From: Neocallimastix lanati (nom. inval.)
Lineage: Eukaryota; Neocallimastigomycota; Neocallimastigomycetes; Neocallimastigales; Neocallimastigaceae
Length of the DNA: 14,438 nucleotides
Assembly (NCBI GenBank): GCA_016946835.1
Contig: JACVTC010000630.1
Span: 1 to 14,438, forward strand
Direction: 5' to 3'
Position 1 is the first letter of the stretch. Each line of letters begins with the position of its first letter. Position numbers and translations under genes: made by a program. The notes under the pieces are model-generated. The model did no database searches. It had not been told where the DNA came from and worked only from the letters and a program-made list of their open reading frames with translations. Of this stretch, positions 7,614 through 14,438 are shown in pieces.

Positions 7614-10600
7614 TGTTTTTATTTTTCGTTTTATTTTTTATTTTATTTTTTTTTATTCTTTATTTTATTTTATTTATTTTATTTCTTTTTTATTTTATTC
7701 TTTATTTTATTTTATTTTATTTTATTTTATTTTTTATTTTATTTTATTTTATTTTATTTTATTTTTTATTTTATTTTATTTTATTTTATTTTTTATTTTA
7801 TTTTATTCTTTATTTTATTCTTTATTTTATTTTATTTTATTTTATTTTTTATTTTATTTTATTTTATTTTATTTTTTATTTTATTTTATTTTATTTTATT
7901 CTTTATTTTATTTTATTTCTTTTTTATTTTATTCTTTATTTTATTTTATTTTATTCTTTATTTTATTTTATTTTATTCTTTATTTTATTTTATTCTATTC
8001 TTTATTTTATTTTATTTATCTTTATTTTATTCTTTATTTTATTTTATTCTATTCTTATTTCTTTTTTATTTTATTCTTTATTTTATTTTATTTTATTTTA
8101 TTTTATTTTTTATTTTATTTTATTTTATTTTATTTTATTTTTTATTTTATTTTATTCTTTATTTTATTTTTTATTTTATTTTATTCTTTATTTTATTCTT
8201 TATTTTATTTTATTTTATTTTATTTTTTATTTTATTTTATTTTATTTTATTTTTTATTTTATTTTATTTTATTTTATTTTTTATTTTATTTTATTTTATT
8301 TTATTCTTTATTTTATTTTATTTTATTTTATTTTATTTTATTTAATTTTATTCTTTATTTTATTTTATTTTATTCTTTATTTTATTTTATTCTATTCTTT
8401 ATTTTATTTTATTTATCTTTATTTTATTCTTTATTTTATTTTATTCTATTCTTATTTCTTTTTTATTTTATTCTTTATTTTATTTTATTTTATTTTATTT
8501 TATTTTTTATTTTATTTTATTTTATTTTATTTTTATTTTATTTTATTTTATTTTTTATTTTATTTTATTTCTTTTTTATTTTATTCTTTATTTTATTTTA
8601 TTTTATTCTTTATTTTATTTTATTTTATTCTTTATTTTATTTTATTTTATTCTTTATTTTATTTTATTTTATTCTTTATTTTATTTTATTTTATTCTTTA
8701 TTTTATTTTATTCTATTCTTTATTTTATTTTATTTATCTTTGTTTTATTCTTTATTTTATTTTATTCTATTCTTTATTTTATTTTATTTATCTTTGTTTT
8801 ATTCTTTATTTTATTTTATTCTATTCTTTATTTTATTTTATTTATCTTTGTTTTATTCTTTATTTTATTTTATTCTATTCTTTATTTTATTTTATTTATC
8901 TTTGTTTTATTCTTTATTTTATTTTATTCTATTCTTTATTTTATTTTATTTATCTTTGTTTTATTCTTTATTTTATTTTATTCTATTCTTTATTTTATTT
9001 TATTTATCTTTATTTTATTCTTTATGTTTTATTTTATTTTTTTTTATTTTATTTTTTATTTATTTTTTAATGATATATTTTATTTCTTTATATTTTATTT
9101 ATTCTTTATTTTATTTTATTCTATTCTTTATTTTATTTTATTTATCTTTATTTTATTCTTTATTTTATTTTATTTTATTCTTTATTTTATTTTATTTATT
9201 TTATTTTATTTATCTTTATTTTATTTTATTTATCTTTATTTTATTCTTTATGTTTTATTTTATTCTTTATGTTTTATTTTATTCTATTCTTTATTTTATT
9301 TTTTATTTATTTTTTATGATATATTTTATTTCTTTATATTTTATTTTTTATGTTTTATTTTATTTCTTTTTTATTTTATTTTAATTTTTATTTTATTCTT
9401 TATTTTATTTTATTTATCTTTATTTTATTCTTTATGTTTTATTTTATTTTTTTTTATTTTATTTTTTATTTATTTTTTATGATATATTTTATTTCTTTAT
9501 ATTTTATTTATTCTTTATTTTATTTTATTCTATTCTTTATTTTATTTTATTTATCTTTATTTTATTCTTTATTTTATTTTATTTTATTCTTTATTTTATT
9601 TTATTTATTTTATTTTATTTATCTTTATTTTATTTTTTTTATTTATTTTCTTTATATTTTATTCTTTATTTTATTTATCTTTTTTTTATTCTTTATGTTT
9701 TATTTTATTTTTTTTTTATTTTATTTTTTTTGATTTATTTTATTCTTTATTATATTTTTTTTGATTTATTTTATTCTTTATTATATTTTATTTTGATTTA
9801 TTTTATTCTTTATTTTATTTTATTTTGATTTATTTTTTATTTTATTTTATTTTATTTTATTTTATTTTATTTTATTTTATTTTATTTTATTTTATTTTAT
9901 TTTATTTTATTTTATTTTATTTTATTTTATTTTATTCTTTATGTTTTATTTTATTTTTTTTTATTCTTTATGTTTTATTTTATTTTTTTTATTTATTTTC
10001 TTTATATTTTATTCTTTATTTTATTTTATTCTATTCTTTATTTTATTTTATTTATCTTTATTTTATTCTTTATGTTTTATTTTATTTTTTTTTTATTTTA
10101 TTTTTTTTGATTTATTTTATTCTTTATTATATTTTATTTTGATTTATTTTATTCCTTATTATATTTTATTTTATTCTTTATTTTATTTTATTCTTTATGT
10201 TTTATTTTATTTTTTTTTATTCTTTATGTTTTATTTTATTTTTTTTATTCTTTATGTTTTATTTTATTTTTTTTATTCTTTATGTTTTATTTTATTTTTT
10301 TTTATTCTTTATGTTTTATTTTATTTTTTTTTTTATTCTTTATGTTTTATTTTATTTTTTTTATTTATTTTCTTTATATTTTATTCTTTATTTTATTTTA
10401 TTCTATTCTTTATTTTATTTTATTTATCTTTATTTTATTCTTTATGTTTTATTTTTTTTTTTTTTTATTTTTTATTTATTTTTTATGTTTTATTTTATTT
10501 CTTTATATTTTATTATTTATTTTATTTTATTCTATTCTTTATTTTATTTTATTTTATTTTATTTTATTTCTCTTTTATTCTTTATTTTATTTTATTTTAT

Positions 10601-12240
10601 TCTTTATTTTTTTTTATTTTATTCTTTATTTTTTTTTATATCTTTTTTATTTTATTCTTTATTTTTTTTTATATCTTTTTTATTTTATTCTTTATTTTAT
10701 TTTATTTTATTTTTTATTTTATTTTATTTTGATTTATTTTATTCTTTATTATATTTTATTTTGATTTATTTTATTCTTTATTTTATTTTATTTTGATTTA
10801 TTTTTTATTTTATTTTATTTTATTTTATTTTATTTTATTTTATTTTATTTTATTTTATTTTATTTTATTTTATTCTTTATTTTATTTTATTTTATTTTAT
10901 TCTTTATTTTATTTTATTTTATTTTATTCTTTATTTTATTTTATTTTATTTTATTCTTTATTTTATTTTATTTTATTTTATTCTTTATTTTATTTTATTT
11001 TATTTTTTATTTTATTTTATTTTGATTTATTTTATTCTTTATTATATTTTATTTTGATTTATTTTATTCTTTATTTTATTTTATTTTGATTTATTTTTTA
11101 TTTTATTTTATTTTATTTTATTTTATTTTATTTTATTTTATTCTATATTTTATTTTATTTTATTTTATTCTTTATTTTATTTTATTTTATTTTATTCTTT
11201 ATTTTATTTTATTTTATTTTATTCTTTATTTTATTTTATTTTATTTTATTCTTTATGTTTTATTTTATTTTATTTTATTCTTTATGTTTTATTTTATTTT
11301 ATTCTTTATGTTTTATTTTATTTTATTCTTTATTTTATTTTATTCTTTATGTTTTATTTTATTTTATTCTTTATTTTATTTTATTCTTTATGTTTTATTT
11401 TATTTTATTCTTTATGTTTTATTTTATTTTATTCTTTATGTTTTATTTTATTTTTTTTATTTTATTTTTTATTTATTTTTATGTTTTATTTTATTTTATA
11501 TTTCATTATTTATTTTATTTTATTCAATTCTTTATTTTATTTTATTTTAATTTTTTATTTCATTCAATTCTTTATTTTGATTTATTTTAATTTTTTATTT
11601 TATTTTATTCTTTATTTTGATTTATTTTATTCTTTATTTTATTTTATTTCTTTTTTATTCTTTATTTTATTTTATTTCTTTTTTATTCTTTATTTTATTT
11701 TATTTTATTCTTTATGTTTTATTTTATTTTAATTTTTTATTTTATTTTATTCTTTATTTTTTTTTTATTTCTTTTTTATTTTATTTTTTATTTTATTTTA
11801 TTTTATTTTTATTTTATTTTATTTTATTTTATTTTTATTTTATTTCTTTTTATTCTTTATTTTATTTTATTTTATTTCTTTTTTATTTTATTTTATTTTA
11901 TTTTATTTTTATTTTATTCTTTATTTTATTCTTTATTTTATTCTTTATTTTATTTTATGTTGGTTTGATTTATTTTATTCTTTATTTTATTTTATTTTTT
12001 ATTTTATTTTATTCTTTATTTTATTCTTTATTTTATTTTATGTTATTTTGATTTATTTTATTCTTTATTTTTATTTTATTCTTTATTTTTATTTTATTCT
12101 TTATTTTATTTTATTTTTTATTTTATTCTTTATTTTATTCTTTATTTTATTTTATTTTTTTTATTTTATTTTTTTTCTCTTTATTATATTTTATCTTTAT
12201 TTTATTCTTTATTTTATTTTATCTTTATTTTATTCTTTAT
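7614..12240 (+). repeat. 4.6-kb TTTTA-type minisatellite array
   Basis: The + strand is built from TTTTA units interrupted by TTTTTTA, TTCTTTA, TTCTATTC, TTTATC, TTTATG and TTTTGATTTA variants. G and C are almost absent and the strand bias towards T is extreme. Because TTTTA has no stop in any + strand frame, it yields long artificial open frames of Phe, Ile, Leu and Tyr; these are not genes. Variant words form higher-order patterns, including the 54-bp unit at about 8710-9020, a ~400-bp duplication (the stretch near 8010 recurs near 8407) and three copies of a block containing GATATATTTTATTTC (9072, 9318, 9481). Confidence 0.95.
8710..9020 (+). repeat. 54-bp higher-order repeat within the TTTTA array
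   Basis: TCTTTG occurs at 8737, 8791, 8845, 8899 and 8953, each exactly 54 bp apart, and TCTTTA follows in phase at 9007. The units are otherwise essentially identical, so this is a recent local amplification by unequal exchange or replication slippage. Confidence 0.9.
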
Positions 12241-13042
12241 TTAAATATTCATTAATATATATATCAAAATATTTATTTAATTAATTAATATATATTCATT
12301 AATATATATATCAAAATATTTATTTATTTAATTAATATATATTCATTTAAATATATATCAAAATATTTATTTAATTAATTAATATATATACATTTATATA
12401 TATATCAAAATATTTATTTAATTAATTATTATATTTTCATTAATATATATATCAAAATATTTATTTAATTATTTATTATATATTCACTAATATATATATC
12501 AAATTATTTATTCAATTATTTATTATATATTCACTAATATATATATCAAAATATTTATTTAATTATTTATTATATATTCACTAATATATATATCAAAATA
12601 TTTATTTAAATAATTATTATATACATTTAAATAAATATCAAAATATTTATTTAAATAATTATTATATACATTTAAATATATATCAAAATATTTATTTAAT
12701 TATTTATTATATATTCACTAATATATATATCAAAATATTTATTTAATTAATTATTATATATTCACTAATATATATATCAAAATATTTATTTATATAATTA
12801 TTATATATTCACTAATATATATATCAAAATATTTATTTAAATAATTATTATATACATTTAAATATATATCAAAATATTTATTTAATTAGTTATTATAAAT
12901 TCATTAATATATATATCAAAATATTTATTTAAATAATTATTATATATACATTTATATATATAACAAAATATTTATTTAATTAATTAATATATATTCATTT
13001 AAATATATATCAAAATATTTATTTAAATAGTTAAAATATATT

Positions 13043-13046
<4 letters not shown>
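12241..13046 (-). repeat. 47-bp satellite array, reverse orientation (~17 copies)
   Basis: TCAAAATATTTATTTA recurs at 12264, 12311, 12358 and 12405 with a 47-bp period and continues to about 13046. The unit, TATTCATTAATATATATATC then AAAATATTTATTTAA, is the reverse complement of the satellite at 6613-7165. Copies with ATTCACTAATATA and with ATACATTTAAATA alternate in blocks, indicating several rounds of amplification. Confidence 0.93.
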
Positions 13047-13084
<38 letters not shown>

Positions 13085-13096
13085 TAAAATATATTT

Positions 13097-13130
<34 letters not shown>
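13031..13130 (+). repeat. Two tandem poly(A) cassettes
   Basis: TAAAATATATTTATT followed by 36 A (13047-13082) and then GAT is repeated as TAAAATATATTTATTT followed by 29 A (13101-13129) and GAT. The duplicated leader shows the two A tracts arose by tandem duplication. Exact A-run lengths are unreliable in most sequencing data. Confidence 0.85.
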
Positions 13131-13131
<1 letters not shown>

Positions 13132-13387
13132 TAATTCCTAAATATAATATATGATAAAACTATATAAATGCAAATCTTTCATTATTTTAAATGTTAAAAA
13201 AAATAAAAACCCCTAAATATGAATGCTTAAATAATCATCCCTAAAAGAATTTAATACATCTATATCAATTGAAGAAAATAAAATTTAAGATGAAACGGCA
13301 AAAAGTTCAATTCTTTTCAGTATAAACTTAAACATATATTTAATAAAGTATCACAAAAAAAATGGGATTTATGCAAGTAATTCGAAT

Positions 13388-13424
13388 ATAGTACATTTCA
13401 CAATAATTTGATTTGTAATGTGGC
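13388..13424 (-). repeat. GCCAC motif, copy B (interrupted)
   Basis: The - strand reads GCCACATT, about 16 bases of AT-rich insertion, then TGAAATGTACTAT. Its two ends match copy C at 13641 (GCCACATT and GAAATGCACTAT) on the opposite strand. Confidence 0.45.
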
Positions 13425-13640
13425 TTAAATATTTAAAAAAATAAAGCCATACATTTTTAAGATATTCTATATAATCATAAATAAATATAAAAATAATTAC
13501 TATTTCAAAAGAAATATTAAAAATTATTTTTTATAAAAACTTATTTTTACAATGGAATATTAATAAATTATATATAAAAAAGAAAAAAGAATACTTATTA
13601 TTTATTATATTATTAAAAAAATAGTAAAATACAAAAATAC

Positions 13641-13662
13641 GCCACATTGCGAAATGCACTAT
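13641..13662 (+). repeat. GCCAC motif, copy C
   Basis: The + strand reads GCCACATTGCGAAATGCA and then CTAT, the most compact form of the motif. With copy B it makes an inverted pair about 220 bp apart, with GCCAC on the inner side of each. Confidence 0.55.
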
Positions 13663-14278
13663 CCTCAATTAAATCATAAATAACAAAAAAAAAAAAAAAA
13701 TAAGTAAATAAACTTTCTATGATGTAAACAATGTTTGATGATACTGGAAGAACTAAGAAATGATAATATTAAATGATAGTTTAAATATTTAATTAAATTA
13801 AGTAATGAAAATACCAATTTATAATAAATTACAGGTTAATTATCAAACGAAAAGAATTATCTGAATTTTGTCACAATTGTTTTATTAACCTTAAATAATT
13901 AATAAACATTTAAAGAAAATTTATTTTAAAACTTTTATTTATATTTCTGAAGAATATTTAAGGAATATTTTTTTTTATAATTAAAAGATATATAACCTTT
14001 TTAAGTTTTAAATATAACTTTAAAGATATTTATAAGGATTTTAAAATTTAAATATAATTAATTTTTTATATTTTAAATATATATATAAACCTTTTTAAAT
14101 TTTTATATATAAATATATATTTTTTTATTTAAAATATTTTTTATTGATTTATATTTTTTTTATATAACTATTTTTTAAAATAAATAAATAATAATAATAG
14201 AAATAAAAATAAAAAAAAAAAAAAAAAAAAAAAAAAATAAATAAAAAGAAATAAAAATTAAATAATAATAAATAAATA

Positions 14279-14289
14279 TTAGGGGTTAG
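14279..14289 (+). repeat. Isolated TTAGGGGTTAG, telomere-like, opposite polarity
   Basis: TTAGGGGTTAG carries one full TTAGGGG unit and the start of a second, with the G-rich strand on +, opposite to the terminal array and to 2800-2822. In DNA this poor in G it is unlikely to be random, but at 11 bases it is not conclusive. Confidence 0.5.
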
Positions 14290-14330
14290 AGATTTTTAAA
14301 TTTTTATTTTATTTATTTAAATTTTAACAA

Positions 14331-14356
14331 GCCACGTTATCCGAAATGGAACTCAT
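14331..14356 (+). repeat. GCCAC motif, copy D
   Basis: The + strand reads GCCACGTTATCCGAAATGGA and then ACTCAT. It lies 94 bases after the end of an A27 run and about 30 bases before a new 47-bp satellite copy, the same order as copy A on the other strand. Confidence 0.55.
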
Positions 14357-14373
14357 AACCCTATTTATTTATT

Positions 14374-14438
14374 TTATTAATAAATATTCATTAATATATA
14401 TATTGAATTATTTATTTATGTTATTAAAACATGTTCAT
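14374..14438 (-). repeat. Start of a further 47-bp satellite, reverse orientation, cut by window end
   Basis: AATATTCATTAATATATATA and then TTGAATTATTTATTTA at 14384-14419 match the unit of the array at 12241-13046, in the same orientation. Whether a full array follows cannot be seen. Confidence 0.7.

Larger units (their letters stand above)
13131..14373. other. Complex AT-rich subtelomeric DNA, no gene
   Basis: This 1.2-kb stretch has slightly more G and C than the rest of the subtelomere and is not tandemly repeated, but I find no open frame of useful length, RNA gene or signal. It contains isolated telomere-like words (CCCCTAA at 13210-13216, TTAGGGGTTAG at 14279-14289), an A27 run at 14211-14237, and three copies of the GCCAC motif. 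Confidence 0.7.

Noticed and set aside
7613-12284. Many long + strand open frames rich in Phe, Ile, Leu and Tyr
   Set aside because: They are translations of the TTTTA array, which has no stop codon in any + frame by composition. Overlapping frames all look alike, and there is no real start context or domain.
13131-14373. Hidden gene or RNA gene in the slightly less AT-rich inner region
   Set aside because: All six frames are broken frequently; I found no tRNA-like cloverleaf boxes, splice-delimited coding pattern or recognisable RNA motif.

Overview
The window is the left end of a eukaryotic chromosome. The + strand opens with about 540 bp of C-rich telomeric repeat, a mix of CCCTAA and CCCCTAA, so the G-strand TTAGGG/TTAGGGG would form the 3' end. 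Everything internal to one gene-sized island is extremely A+T-rich (by eye roughly 90% or more), and no second coding region is visible. The single coding island resembles ORF1 of non-LTR (LINE) retrotransposons of early-diverging fungi. That resemblance is from memory of the family pattern, not a search. A fungus with very AT-rich intergenic DNA is the best guess for the host, but another AT-rich eukaryote cannot be excluded.

Layout. Positions 1-541 are the terminal telomere array. Positions 542-2799 are a candidate telomere-inserted element: a two-frame ORF1-like gene (open from about 530, stop at 2372) with a one-nucleotide frame change at an A7 tract (1589-1595), followed by an AT-rich 3' tail. 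The last ~31 bp of that tail occur twice, each time running straight into CCTAACCC. The second copy leads into a short interstitial telomeric tract (2800-2822), which has the same polarity as the terminal array. The coding strand runs from chromosome end towards centromere. This geometry is what target-primed insertion onto chromosome ends would leave, and it recalls the Magnaporthe MoTeR elements, whose MoTeR2 form also lacks a reverse transcriptase. No reverse transcriptase or endonuclease is present here.

Positions 2823-7612 are AT-rich subtelomere. They hold a ~62-bp tandem array (about 4880-5280), a ~76-bp tandem array in which most units carry two small palindromes (about 5560-6115), an (AAAAT)n-like tract (about 6390-6612), and a 47-bp satellite (6613-7165). 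Positions 7614-12240 are a 4.6-kb array of TTTTA-type repeats with nested higher-order repeats; its long open frames are artefacts. Positions 12241-13046 hold the same 47-bp satellite on the opposite strand.

Positions 13047-14438 begin with two poly(A) cassettes, continue as AT-rich DNA without genes, and end in a fresh start of the 47-bp satellite. A GC-containing motif, GCCAC(A/G)TT..CGAAAT, recurs at four places in this otherwise featureless DNA. At two of them it lies between a 26-27 nt A tract and the satellite, in opposite orientations, which suggests a larger dispersed and inverted subtelomeric repeat unit.

The window therefore holds one (probably decayed or frameshifted) mobile-element gene and a mosaic of subtelomeric satellites. 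No RNA genes, CRISPR arrays or conventional operons are visible.
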